Position numbers and translations under genes: made by a program. The notes beneath the pieces are model-generated. The model was given only the letters and a program-made list of their open reading frames with translations. It did not search any database and had not been told where the DNA came from. From the NCBI GenBank assembly GCA_022779365.1, contig JALFSI010000055.1, forward strand, positions 1 through 28,452: a DNA stretch of 28,452 bases, given 5' to 3'. Positions 7,262 to 14,503 of this stretch are shown here, piece after piece; position 1 is the stretch's first letter; every line of letters starts with the position of its first letter. The DNA is from CAG-170 sp022779365. Its GTDB lineage: Bacteria > Bacillota > Clostridia > Oscillospirales > Oscillospiraceae.

Positions 7262-7412
7262 ATACTAGAATCTGTTAAAAAGCTTGAAGAGCTTTTTATA
7301 GCGCCAACGGCGCGTCAGATTCTGCATGAGACGGCGCAGCGTGCATTCGCACGATGCGAGTGTGCGTAGCACACAGGATTCTTGATTAAATATTTTAATC
7401 AAGAATCAGTAT
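7262..7412 (+). repeat. Family I multi-hairpin repeat, copy b (complete)
   Basis: The element runs from ATACTAG to AGTAT, with end sequences that are imperfect inverted repeats (ATACTAGAATCT against ATACTGATTCTT). Inside are an outer stem AGAATCTG/CAGATTCT enclosing AAAAAGCT-TGAAG-AGCTTTTT and GCGCC-AAC-GGCGC, then GC-rich hairpins, then a 14-bp hairpin (7378-7408) starting GATTCTTGATTAAA. It is nearly identical to the part of copy a that is present, in opposite orientation. Its right end overlaps the 3' end of ppa. Confidence 0.85.
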
Positions 7413-7941
7413 GATTGAATTTTCGCCGGTAGGCCGCAAAGGCCTCCCGGATCACCGCGACGGCCTCAGCCCGGTCATGGACACTGTCGACCTCCGCGTT
7501 GGTATCCGGCTCCAGATGCTTGTAGACGCTGAAAAAATGGCTGATCTCATTGGAGATATGTGCCGGCAGATCGGACAGGGCAGAATATCCGTTGAACATC
7601 GGATCGCCAAACGGGATCGCGAGAATTTTGTCGTCCATCGCACCGTTGTCGCGCATGGTAAAATATCCGACCGGATAGACCCGCACCAAGCTCATCGGGC
7701 GAATTGGCTCGCTGCACAAAACCAGCACGTCCAGCGGATCGCCGTCATCGGCATAGGTGCGCGGGATAAAGCCGTAATTGGCGGGGTAGTGCGTCGAGGT
7801 GTAGAGGATTCGGTCCAGCCGCAGCGCGCCGGTCTGCTTGTCCAGCTCATATTTGTTTTTTGAGCCCTTTTCAATTTCGATCACCACCAGAAAATCCTCC
7901 GGCTGCATCCGCTCTGGGCTGATGTCGTGCCATAAGTTCAT
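7399..7941 (-). CDS. ppa: Inorganic pyrophosphatase (family I)
   Basis: The product is a 180-residue soluble enzyme hydrolysing pyrophosphate to phosphate. The signature D-G-D-P-L-D is at residues 66-71, preceded by NYGFIPRTY, with further metal ligands D103 and D104; length matches bacterial family I enzymes. The chosen ATG follows AAAGGAGG at a normal spacing; the in-frame ORF extends 13 codons further but without a ribosome site. The last three residues (TDS) and the TGA stop are encoded by the end of family I copy b, so the natural C-terminus has been replaced. The catalytic core is untouched, and the enzyme is very probably functional. It is monocistronic, downstream of the lysis cassette on the same strand but separated by 121 nt. 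Confidence 0.94.
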   Translation of the reverse strand: MNLWHDISPERMQPEDFLVVIEIEKGSKNKYELDKQTGALRLDRILYTSTHYPANYGFIPRTYADDGDPLDVLVLCSEPIRPMSLVRVYPVGYFTMRDNGAMDDKILAIPFGDPMFNGYSALSDLPAHISNEISHFFSVYKHLEPDTNAEVDSVHDRAEAVAVIREAFAAYRRKFNHTDS

Positions 7942-8062
7942 CGGTCGACCTCCTTTTTCCTGTGCGTTCTTTTTTTGCATTTATTGTATCGAAGACAGCC
8001 CTTTTTGTCAAATAGCGACCGCCTCGCATATAGATGAGAAGCCTGACTCGCCCTGAGACCCG

Positions 8063-8755
8063 TTATTTCATCGCCGCAGCGAGCTTTTTGAGCAGATCGT
8101 CGCCGTATTTGTACGCGGCGAGATAGCTGATCGTGCTGTCGGTCAGACCGGCTTTTGCCCGGATGGTCGCCTTGGCTGCCTCCGCCGCCGCATCGGTACG
8201 TTTGGTGTCGTATTCGACCCACGGCAGCTTTCCGTGCTTTGTCCATTTGCGGGCATTGCAGCCGGATTTGGACGCGATATTGCCGACCGCCGTGATCTGT
8301 ACGCCGTTGCTCCATGCGGATGTGCACTCGACGGCAAGCCCGTCGCCGATGTACAGCCCCCAGTGTCCGGGCATCCACAGCCCTTCTCCGGGCAGCAGCT
8401 TGTCCCACCCTGTGGCAGAGACGTCTCTGCAGTTGACGATCATACTGTCGGCAGAGACGTCCGGCACGCCGTTCGAGGCATATTTTGCACCGCCGTAGTA
8501 CGCACTTTTATCGCCGCACCAGCCCCAGAGGATGCCCTTTGTGAGATTTACGCAGTCAAAGCCGTAGACATTTTTGCCGATAAGGCTGCGCAGGTGCTTG
8601 AGGCGCGCGGCGGTGTACCAGTGCGGGTACTGTGCCGCTTTCTCGCGGATGATCGCCTCCGTGATCGGCGCGCCAAAGCAGCCCCACATATAAACCGTGT
8701 TGTACTTCTGCGCGACCTCAAGGTGTCGGCGCACAAGCTCGGACGCTTTCATCAT
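8063..8755 (-). CDS. Phage endolysin, NlpC/P60-like peptidoglycan hydrolase
   Basis: The product is 230 residues. A papain-like hydrolase domain covers roughly residues 10-170, with the nucleophile in FDCVNLTKG (C68) and the histidine in GHWGLYIGDG (H131), the arrangement used by phage amidases and endopeptidases that cut peptidoglycan stem peptides. The C-terminal 50 residues are alanine- and lysine-rich helix, perhaps a cell-wall-binding or oligomerisation tail. There is no signal peptide, so export depends on the holins encoded just upstream. The start ATG overlaps the holin stop (ATGATGA). It is the last gene of a four-gene lysis cassette that has no phage structural genes beside it. Confidence 0.85.
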   Translation of the reverse strand: MMKASELVRRHLEVAQKYNTVYMWGCFGAPITEAIIREKAAQYPHWYTAARLKHLRSLIGKNVYGFDCVNLTKGILWGWCGDKSAYYGGAKYASNGVPDVSADSMIVNCRDVSATGWDKLLPGEGLWMPGHWGLYIGDGLAVECTSAWSNGVQITAVGNIASKSGCNARKWTKHGKLPWVEYDTKRTDAAAEAAKATIRAKAGLTDSTISYLAAYKYGDDLLKKLAAAMK

Positions 8756-8964
8756 GCCTGCGTCCCTCCGTCCTTGTCCACGGCGTCCTGCATCTTCTGG
8801 CTCTGCGTGCCGAAGTAGAACGCGATGATGACCGCATAGATGGTCATAAAGTCCTGACTGATCTTCCCGACGATCGCCATGTACGCGAACACCGCCGTCA
8901 GCACCAGCGTCACCAGCGACTTGACGCTCAGAAGATTCCCCAGCCGTTTCTTGATGACTTCCAT
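8752..8964 (-). CDS. Holin-like small membrane protein
   Basis: The product is 70 residues with two hydrophobic segments (about 15-32 and 38-52), a basic N-terminus (KKRLGNLLS) and an acidic, polar C-terminus (KMQDAVDKDGG). Size, topology and position directly before the endolysin fit a class II phage holin, which forms membrane lesions that release the endolysin. Its stop overlaps the endolysin start by 4 nt. Confidence 0.75.
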   Translation of the reverse strand: MEVIKKRLGNLLSVKSLVTLVLTAVFAYMAIVGKISQDFMTIYAVIIAFYFGTQSQKMQDAVDKDGGTQA

Positions 8965-9213
8965 TTAATTTTCCTCCTCTACATCCTGTTTTTTTGCAAA
9001 AATGCGCTTAAACGCCAGCGAGATCAGCTCCACGCCAAACGCGCCGCCTGCGTAGACGAGCACGTCGCTGACATCCGTCGCGCCCCATTTGATGATTGCA
9101 TACGTTTTTGCGGCGACCGCCCAGATGAGCACCAGTGTCAGCACCCGCAGGCAGTACAGCACGATCGTGCGCGCCATCTCCCCCTTGCGCCAGCGGCGCT
9201 TGTTGCGGAGCAT
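8965..9213 (-). CDS. Second holin-like or lysis-associated membrane protein
   Basis: The product is 82 residues with a strongly basic N-terminus (MLRNKRRWRKGE), a long hydrophobic helix (about 17-34), a second weaker hydrophobic segment (about 44-62) and a charged tail (KKQDVEEEN). The start at 9213 overlaps the stop of the XhlA-like gene in TGATG. An internal ATG 12 codons later is immediately preceded by AAGGGGGAG and could also be used; dual starts are a known way of making holin and antiholin forms. The next gene starts on the base after its stop. Function is inferred from context only. Confidence 0.6.
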   Translation of the reverse strand: MLRNKRRWRKGEMARTIVLYCLRVLTLVLIWAVAAKTYAIIKWGATDVSDVLVYAGGAFGVELISLAFKRIFAKKQDVEEEN

Positions 9214-9512
9214 CAGCCTACCCCCAGCCGCAGCAGCGCCGCGGCGATCAAAGCGCCTACGATCGCCGACAAGCCCGTTTTGATGAGCGTGTCCCACCAC
9301 TTGGCAGGGCGCTCATTGACCCGCTGCATCGAGCCGTCCAGCCGTGCGATCCGCTCATTGATCTGCTTGAGCTGCTCCGCCATCACCTGTACGGAGGTCG
9401 CCAGATCGTGCAAAACCTTGTTGTCCTCCTCCAAGTCTTCAATGCGCCGTTTATTTCCTTCGCTGAGTTTTTCCACCCGCGTCATGCGGTGCTCCAGATT
9501 CACTTCATCCAT
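9213..9512 (-). CDS. XhlA-like coiled-coil/membrane-anchor lysis protein
   Basis: The product is 99 residues. Residues 1 to about 70 form a charged heptad-rich coiled coil (EHRMTRVEKLSEGNKRRIED onward), followed by one C-terminal membrane helix (about 77-96). This is the architecture of the haemolysin XhlA family found beside holins in Gram-positive prophages and PBSX-type elements. A ribosome site, GAAAGGGG, precedes the ATG. It is the first gene of the cassette; no strong promoter was found in the 60 nt upstream. Confidence 0.72.
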   Translation of the reverse strand: MDEVNLEHRMTRVEKLSEGNKRRIEDLEEDNKVLHDLATSVQVMAEQLKQINERIARLDGSMQRVNERPAKWWDTLIKTGLSAIVGALIAAALLRLGVG

Positions 9513-9828
9513 CTTTTGTCCCCTTTCTCAGGTCTCAAATTTATTCTTTATTTTCAAAATTGGGTCCTCTATAAATCCCCCGCGCAAAACCGCCCGGTTG
9601 CACCCGCCAAAGCAACAAACGTACACATTTTCACTTCACACCCAAGCCCGCGTGTACTCCGCCGAAGCATTCCCTGCAGCGCCGCCAAAGAAAATACCCG
9701 CTCCTGTTGGAGCGGGCTTCTTATTGGACCTCTTCTGTTCATTTCACGGCAAACGGGAGGGGCAAGCCCCTCCCCTACGTCACGACTAAAAACGTACTTC
9801 TTCACTATTCACTATTACTTATTACCTA
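9513..9828. other. Gene-free region with small hairpins
   Basis: No plausible gene is present. Two compact inverted repeats are visible: CCCGCTCC-TGTT-GGAGCGGG (9697-9716), followed by a short pyrimidine-rich tract, and GGGAGGGGC-AA-GCCCCTCCC (9755-9774). Both look like intergenic terminator-type or repeat hairpins. Low-complexity AT text follows at 9790-9825. Confidence 0.5.
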
Positions 9829-9876
9829 CCGCCAAAAAAGCAGCCTGTCCAAATGGACAGGCTGCTTTTTTGGCGG
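9829..9876. terminator. Long perfect hairpin with bidirectional terminator form
   Basis: A 17-bp stem with an AAAT loop (9834-9871) has A-run and T-run bases on its two sides and extends by CCGCC/GGCGG to 22 bp. It has a U-run on either strand, so it could terminate both ways. Its right edge runs into the duplicated tRNA fragment. Confidence 0.65.
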
Positions 9877-9927
9877 AGTGGGTGGGATTTACCCTTCGGG
9901 CATAAACTTCGAATCCCGCCCGCTCCG
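9871..9927 (-). repeat. Duplicated tRNA-Ser 3' end inside an inverted repeat
   Basis: TGGCGGAGTGGGTGGGATT (9871-9889) is an exact 19-nt copy of the CCA end, acceptor and T-arm half of the tRNA-Ser at 9977-9995. A second piece at 9911-9927 is its near-perfect inverted partner (only G-T type changes), so the two can form a stem of about 16 bp. It does not make a complete tRNA. It resembles an attachment-site duplicate left by integration at the tRNA 3' end. Confidence 0.7.
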
Positions 9928-9943
9928 TGGTCACGATCCAAAT

Positions 9944-9973
9944 AAAAAGCCCACCCGGATGGGTGGGCTTTTT
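9944..9973 (-). terminator. Terminator of tRNA-Ser
   Basis: A perfect 13-bp stem with a GGAT loop ends in a run of five T on the minus strand, three bases after the tRNA CCA end. Confidence 0.85.
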
Positions 9974-9976
9974 ACT

Positions 9977-10067
9977 TGGCGGAGTGGGTGGGATTCGAAC
10001 CCACGGTACCGTTGCCGGTACACCTGATTTCGAGTCAGGGCCGTTATAACCACTTCGATACCACTCC
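9977..10067 (-). tRNA. tRNA-Ser (anticodon CGA)
   Basis: On the minus strand the acceptor stem GGAGTGG pairs with CCACTCC, followed by discriminator G and an encoded CCA. The anticodon arm is CCTGA-CTCGAAA-TCAGG, giving anticodon CGA for UCG codons. A long variable arm (GTACC-GGCAAC-GGTAC type) and the T-arm GTGGG-TTCGAAT-CCCAC confirm a class II serine tRNA. All stems pair. Confidence 0.96.
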
Positions 10068-10235
10068 GTGTGCCGAATTATTATAACAGGCGCGGGGCAG
10101 AAAATCAAGCGGCGGTTTTGCCAGCGGGAAAATTTTTCAGCATTTTCCGTTTTTTCGCAACCGGCGGCAGATTTTTTTCGTCTGGAAAGGCAGCGGCAGA
10201 AATTCTTAAAGAATTCTGAAAACGGCACAGAAGGC

Positions 10236-10264
10236 TTTCCATTTTGCCGCCTTCATGGTAAAAT
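10236..10264 (+). promoter_or_regulatory. Possible promoter of the solute-binding lipoprotein gene
   Basis: TTTCCA (10236-10241), a 17-nt spacer and TAAAAT (10259-10264) with a TG one base upstream (extended -10). The -35 is poor. It lies about 47 nt before the start codon. Confidence 0.4.
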
Positions 10265-10310
10265 GGACTGAACGATTAGACCCATCACAGACAGATCGGA
10301 GGAATATGGA

Positions 10311-12887
10311 ATGAAAAAACGCATACTCGCGGGGCTGCTCGCGCTCGTAATGCTGCTGGGCGTGCTTGCCGGATGCAGCAAAAAGGGCAGCGACACCGCA
10401 ACCCCCGGCAGCACGGACGCCGTGACTCCGTCCGGCGGCAAGCCGACCGCGCAGACCACACTCAAATACGGCTGGAAGATCGACACCGTCGATCTCGATC
10501 TTGACGAAGGCATCAGCTATATGTCGTCGGCGCTGCTGAGTACCGACGCGCTGTACTTCACCAGCGACATCATGACCGACCCCGGCAGCGGCGATGACTT
10601 CCTGGAATACTCCGAGTCGGAGCAGTACGCCCGCGAGGCGGCGGCCGTCGCAGCGGACGCGCCGGCGGATCAGGTCGCGGACGTGCTGGAGGACGCAGCC
10701 GCCGCAGACGAGGTCTCGGATACGCCCGTTGCGGAAGAGCCGATGCCTGACCGGGAATATATCCCGCCCACATACGAAACGCGGCTGTTCAAGATCGACC
10801 TCGCCACCGGCAAGTCCGAGCATCTGGAATGGTTCAAGGCGCCCACCGTCCCCGACGGCTACGAGGGCTGGACGAACATCACGCTCCTGCGCGTAGAAGA
10901 CGACGGCTCGCTGTGGGTGGCAGACCGCACCGGCACCTACAAATACGACCTGCCGGAGAATTTTGACCCGAACACGCAGAACCAGTACGACTACTATGTC
11001 CAAGGTCCGACGACGCGGCATCTGTTCCACTACGCCGCCGACGGCACGGTCATTCACGAAGTCCCGCTGCCCGCCGAGGCAACGGAGGGCGACGGCAGCT
11101 CCATGGACATCATGCTCGTCGATGAGCTGGGGCAGGTCTATCTGACGGATTACACCACCGTCACCATCATGGACGCCGACGGCAAAACGCTCAAGACGCT
11201 TGAGGCAGACGGCAACAGCAGCCCCATGGCGTTCTGCGGCAAATTTGCGATGCAGAGCTGGGGGGAGAATGCTCAGACCATGCGCATCCTTGACTCCAAG
11301 ACGCTGGAGCTGGGCGACGCGATCACGATGCCCTACAACGCATGGAACTACTACGCCTCCTACGATCCCGCGTTTGATTTCTATTACATGAACGCCGGCG
11401 TGCTCTACGGCTACCGCACACAGGAGCAGCAGTCGGAAAAGGTGCTGGACTGGATGGACTACGACATCGACTTCAGCACCATCAACCAGACCGAGCCGCT
11501 CGCCGACGGGCGCATCCTCGGCATTTTGCAGACCTATAACGACGATTATACCCAGACGTCCTACTCCCTGCTGCTGTGCTCGCCGGTCGATCCTGCCACG
11601 CTCCAGCAGCGCAAAACGCTCAGCATCGCCTGCCTGTACATGGACTATGACCTGCGGCAGGAAATTCTGAAATTCAACAAGAGCCAGCAGGACGTGCGCA
11701 TCACCATCAACGACTATTCGCAGTACATGGACGAGAATGGCTATCAGTCGGCGCTGACGAAGCTCAACACCGAGATCCTCTCCGGCAAGGTGCCCGATCT
11801 GTTTATGACCAACGGTCTGCCGATCGAGCAATACGCCGCGCAGGGCATTCTGGTCGATCTCAAGCCGATGCTCGACAGCGACCCCGAGCTGAGCTATGAC
11901 CAGCTCATGACCAACGTCGTGGACGCCGCCAGCGTGGACGGCAAGCTCTATCAGGCGTTTTCCGAGTTCTCCATCGCGACGGTGGTGGCGCTGAGCAAGG
12001 TGGCGGACAATTTCCAGAGCTGGACGCTCGCCGATGTGCACAGCGCAATGGATATGCTCCAGCCGGGCGCGACGGTGTTCGGCACGGGCTATACGCGCGA
12101 CAGTGTGCTGCAGTCCTGCGTGGGCAGCGCCATGGCGAAATTTGTGGACTGGGACACCGGCAAGTGCTCGTTCGATTCGCAGGAGTTTAAGGATCTGCTG
12201 GCGTTTGCCAACGAGTTCCCGGAGACCTTTGACTGGCAGAATTACGACTACTCCAGTGAAACCGACAGCTACACCGCCATGCGCAACGGGCTGCAGCTCA
12301 TGCTGCCGACCAGCGTCTACTCGCTGGAGGATCACCTCTGGACGCTGGCGGCGCTGAACGCGGATGCTTCGTTCGTCGGCTATCCCAGCCAGGACGGCAG
12401 CGGCAGCACGTTCGCGCTGACGGGCGGCGTTGCCATCTCCGCCGCGTGCAGGGAGCAGGACGCCGCATGGTCGTTCGTGCGCAAGCTCTTCACGGCGGAC
12501 TATCAGCGCAATCGGATGTATTACGGTCTGCCGTCCAACGCCGCGGTCTTCAACGAGCGGCTGAAGGACGTGATGACCGTGAGCTATCAGACGGATGAGA
12601 ACGGTCAGCCGCTGCTGGACGAAAACGGCGAGAAGATCATCGAGCCGAAGGCGACCTATTGGGGCAACGACGGCGAGCAGTACACCATCGACGTCATGAC
12701 GCAGGCGCAGGCGGATCAGGTGATGGCGCTGTACAACAGCATCCATGAGCTGAACGGCAGCAACGACGCCATCTACAACATCGTCACCGAGGAAGCCGGC
12801 GCATACTTCGCCGGACAGCGCTCGCTGGACGATGTGGCAGCCATCATCCAGAACCGCGTCGGTCTGTACGTCGCGGAGCAGAAGTAA
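10311..12887 (+). CDS. Large lipoprotein, family 1 extracellular solute-binding protein
   Basis: The product is 858 residues, exported and lipid-anchored: a basic N-terminus, hydrophobic stretch and lipobox LAGC with C22, followed by a Ser/Thr/Gly linker. Residues about 50-430 are rich in repeated strands of the type LFKIDLATGKSE, DGSLWVADRTGTY and DGRILGILQTY, suggesting a beta-propeller-like sensor domain. Residues about 435-858 match a family 1 solute-binding fold (LNTEILSGKVPDLFM, then DGKLYQAFSEFS, then AAWSFVRKLFTADYQ), the class that delivers sugars or oligosaccharides to ABC transporters. It is about twice the usual length because of the N-terminal domain. No permease or ATPase gene is adjacent, so it is an orphan binding protein or a sensor. 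The ligand is unknown. The start is supported by a GGAGGAA site. Confidence 0.82.
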   Translation: MKKRILAGLLALVMLLGVLAGCSKKGSDTATPGSTDAVTPSGGKPTAQTTLKYGWKIDTVDLDLDEGISYMSSALLSTDALYFTSDIMTDPGSGDDFLEYSESEQYAREAAAVAADAPADQVADVLEDAAAADEVSDTPVAEEPMPDREYIPPTYETRLFKIDLATGKSEHLEWFKAPTVPDGYEGWTNITLLRVEDDGSLWVADRTGTYKYDLPENFDPNTQNQYDYYVQGPTTRHLFHYAADGTVIHEVPLPAEATEGDGSSMDIMLVDELGQVYLTDYTTVTIMDADGKTLKTLEADGNSSPMAFCGKFAMQSWGENAQTMRILDSKTLELGDAITMPYNAWNYYASYDPAFDFYYMNAGVLYGYRTQEQQSEKVLDWMDYDIDFSTINQTEPLADGRILGILQTYNDDYTQTSYSLLLCSPVDPATLQQRKTLSIACLYMDYDLRQEILKFNKSQQDVRITINDYSQYMDENGYQSALTKLNTEILSGKVPDLFMTNGLPIEQYAAQGILVDLKPMLDSDPELSYDQLMTNVVDAASVDGKLYQAFSEFSIATVVALSKVADNFQSWTLADVHSAMDMLQPGATVFGTGYTRDSVLQSCVGSAMAKFVDWDTGKCSFDSQEFKDLLAFANEFPETFDWQNYDYSSETDSYTAMRNGLQLMLPTSVYSLEDHLWTLAALNADASFVGYPSQDGSGSTFALTGGVAISAACREQDAAWSFVRKLFTADYQRNRMYYGLPSNAAVFNERLKDVMTVSYQTDENGQPLLDENGEKIIEPKATYWGNDGEQYTIDVMTQAQADQVMALYNSIHELNGSNDAIYNIVTEEAGAYFAGQRSLDDVAAIIQNRVGLYVAEQK

Positions 12888-12898
12888 AGAATAAGAAG

Positions 12899-12931
12899 AA
12901 CCCCCGCCCGTGTTTGTCACGGACGGGGGTT
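12899..12931 (+). terminator. Terminator after the solute-binding protein gene
   Basis: A GC-rich stem (CCCCCGCCCGTG with CACGGACGGGGG, one mismatch) is followed by TTT. It lies 11 nt after the stop codon. Confidence 0.75.
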
Positions 12932-12997
12932 TGCACTGCAGCCACTGCCTTCCCGTTGTGGGGAAGCCCGCAGGAGGTTTCCCGCAGGCGCTTCCGT

Positions 12998-14299
12998 TTA
13001 CGAAAACAGTTCCGTGTCTTTTTTGCCCTCTATGTACCAGCCATCGTAACCCCGCTGCTTTTCCAACTCCAGCGTGCCCTGCACGCCGCTTTCGGTCTCA
13101 AAATCCGCCATGGTCTCGCGGTCGCTGCCGGTGAGGTGGAGCTTTGTGCCGGCAGGGAGGGTCTGCTGCGTGCCGTCGCGCAGGGTGACGGGGAGCGCCG
13201 TGCGCAGGGTCAGCTCCTCGCCGCCCTCCAGTGTCCAGTAGCCGTCGAGCGCCGCAAATTCGCCGCCCACGCCGTAGAACATCGCGCGCGCCATGTATGT
13301 GCCGCCGGGGAGCGCGGCGCTGTCCGTCATGTAGACGATGCCGTCCTCGTCGATCTGCTCGACCCTGCCTGCGACGCACACGCTGCCGTCGGCATCCTGC
13401 GTACAGATCTCCTCCGCGATCGGGATGCTTTCCAGCCCCGCGCCGCCTAGCCGCCAGCCGTAGGTCAGCGCGCCGCCGGAAACGGTGTCGCCGCTGACAT
13501 ACAGCTCCGCTACGTTGCCGTCCAGATCGGCGATCCAGCAGCACGCGTCCAGCAGCGTCATATTCGCCTCATACACGGCGTTCGCCTGCGTCACGCGCAG
13601 CTTCGCCACGGGCGTTACGGCGAGCGCGCCGGTCTGCTGCAAAAATGTGATGGTCTCCTTCTGCCCGTTGCCGCTCAGATCGTAGTGATACGCCGTCCCG
13701 GCGGTCAGCTCCGCCGCGCGCAGCGGCACGGCGTAGTGCAAAAGCTGCACCGATTCCTCCGACTTGCCCTGACGGAAAATGCGCACGGGCACGATCAGGC
13801 GGCGCTCGCGCTCGCCAAATTCATCCGCCCAGCTCAGCTCCAGCTCCGCCTGCTCCACCGGCGCGCGCATCACCAGCAGCAGCGGCGTGTCCGTGTCCCA
13901 CTGCTCCATCCACCACACGCGCTCGGTGCGCACATAGTCCTTTGCCGCCTCGTCATACGCTACGCGGCTGATCCACACCTTGGACAGCGCGCGTGTCGTG
14001 CGCAGCACGAGCTCCTCGCCGTCCGCGTCCACGCTCACGCGCATTGCCCCGGCGGGCGCTTCCGTGACCCACTCGCCGCTGAGAAAATCCGTGTCCGGCG
14101 CGGTCGTCTCCGCCGTGTCATCCGTAGTCGGCTCGTCATCCGGCTCGGTCTGCTCGGTATCCTGCGGCGTATCCGCCGGGTCTGTCTGCTCTACAGTCGG
14201 TGGCTTTACGGCATCGAGCATTTCCTTCGACAGCTTTTTGCTGCACGCGCCGAGCGCCAGCAGCGCCAGCGCCAGCGCGAGAATGATCCACCTGCGCAT
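12998..14299 (-). CDS. Lipoprotein of unknown function
   Basis: The product is 433 residues with a signal peptide and lipobox LGAC (C19). Residues about 30-70 are an acidic Thr/Asp/Glu/Pro-rich linker (TDPADTPQDTEQTEPDDEPT), typical of a spacer that holds a domain away from the membrane. The rest is strand-rich, and includes DLSGNGQKE (about residue 208), which resembles a calcium-binding or FG-GAP-like loop, and DADGSVCVAGR. The C-terminal 60 residues (LPAGTKLHLTGSD) resemble an SH3-like wall-binding module. I do not recognise the family. It is convergent with the solute-binding lipoprotein and divergent from the MATE exporter; it has its own promoter and ribosome site (AAAGGAG). Confidence 0.75.
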   Translation of the reverse strand: MRRWIILALALALLALGACSKKLSKEMLDAVKPPTVEQTDPADTPQDTEQTEPDDEPTTDDTAETTAPDTDFLSGEWVTEAPAGAMRVSVDADGEELVLRTTRALSKVWISRVAYDEAAKDYVRTERVWWMEQWDTDTPLLLVMRAPVEQAELELSWADEFGERERRLIVPVRIFRQGKSEESVQLLHYAVPLRAAELTAGTAYHYDLSGNGQKETITFLQQTGALAVTPVAKLRVTQANAVYEANMTLLDACCWIADLDGNVAELYVSGDTVSGGALTYGWRLGGAGLESIPIAEEICTQDADGSVCVAGRVEQIDEDGIVYMTDSAALPGGTYMARAMFYGVGGEFAALDGYWTLEGGEELTLRTALPVTLRDGTQQTLPAGTKLHLTGSDRETMADFETESGVQGTLELEKQRGYDGWYIEGKKDTELFS

Positions 14300-14315
14300 C
14301 GTCTGCTCCTTTCCG

Positions 14316-14332
14316 CCCGCGCACAGCGCGGG
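14316..14332 (-). other. GC hairpin in the lipoprotein leader
   Basis: A 7-bp perfect stem, CCCGCGC with GCGCGGG and a 3-nt loop, sits just upstream of the AAAGGAG ribosome site in the 5' leader. It might affect ribosome access. Confidence 0.5.
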
Positions 14333-14348
14333 TAGTTTGTTTTTTCCC

Positions 14349-14377
14349 AGAATAGCGAATGCGCGGTGTTATGTCAA
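14349..14377 (-). promoter_or_regulatory. Sigma-A promoter of the lipoprotein gene
   Basis: On the minus strand TTGACA (14377-14372), a 17-nt spacer and TATTCT (14354-14349). The spacing is ideal and the -35 perfect. Confidence 0.75.
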
Positions 14378-14443
14378 TCGAATCGGGCGGAAATTCAGAA
14401 AAAGTTCAGAATTTCGGCGCGCGGAAATATTTCCGTTTTCCTA

Positions 14444-14471
14444 TTGAAAACCGTAAAAAAACCGCTATAAT
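14444..14471 (+). promoter_or_regulatory. Sigma-A promoter of the MATE exporter gene
   Basis: TTGAAA (14444-14449), a 16-nt spacer and TATAAT (14466-14471), 32 nt upstream of the start codon. Confidence 0.75.
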
Positions 14472-14503
14472 GACCTATACACGCTATAAAAGGGGGCAGA
14501 AGA

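Noticed and set aside
9871..9927. Possible second tRNA gene
   Set aside because: Only acceptor and T-arm fragments are present, in inverted order; there is no anticodon arm.
8063..10067. Complete prophage
   Set aside because: Only lysis genes are present. No integrase, terminase, portal, capsid or tail gene lies in the window.
10206..12920. 904-codon open frame antisense to the solute-binding lipoprotein gene
   Set aside because: It is an antisense shadow created by high G+C codon use. It has no ribosome site, low-complexity Arg/Val/His-rich translation, and lies opposite a gene with clear lipobox and domains.
12945..12997. Regulatory structure between the two convergent lipoprotein genes
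   Set aside because: CTTCCC/GGGGAAG and GCGGGAAA-like repeats are visible but short; they are not distinguishable from chance in GC-rich text.
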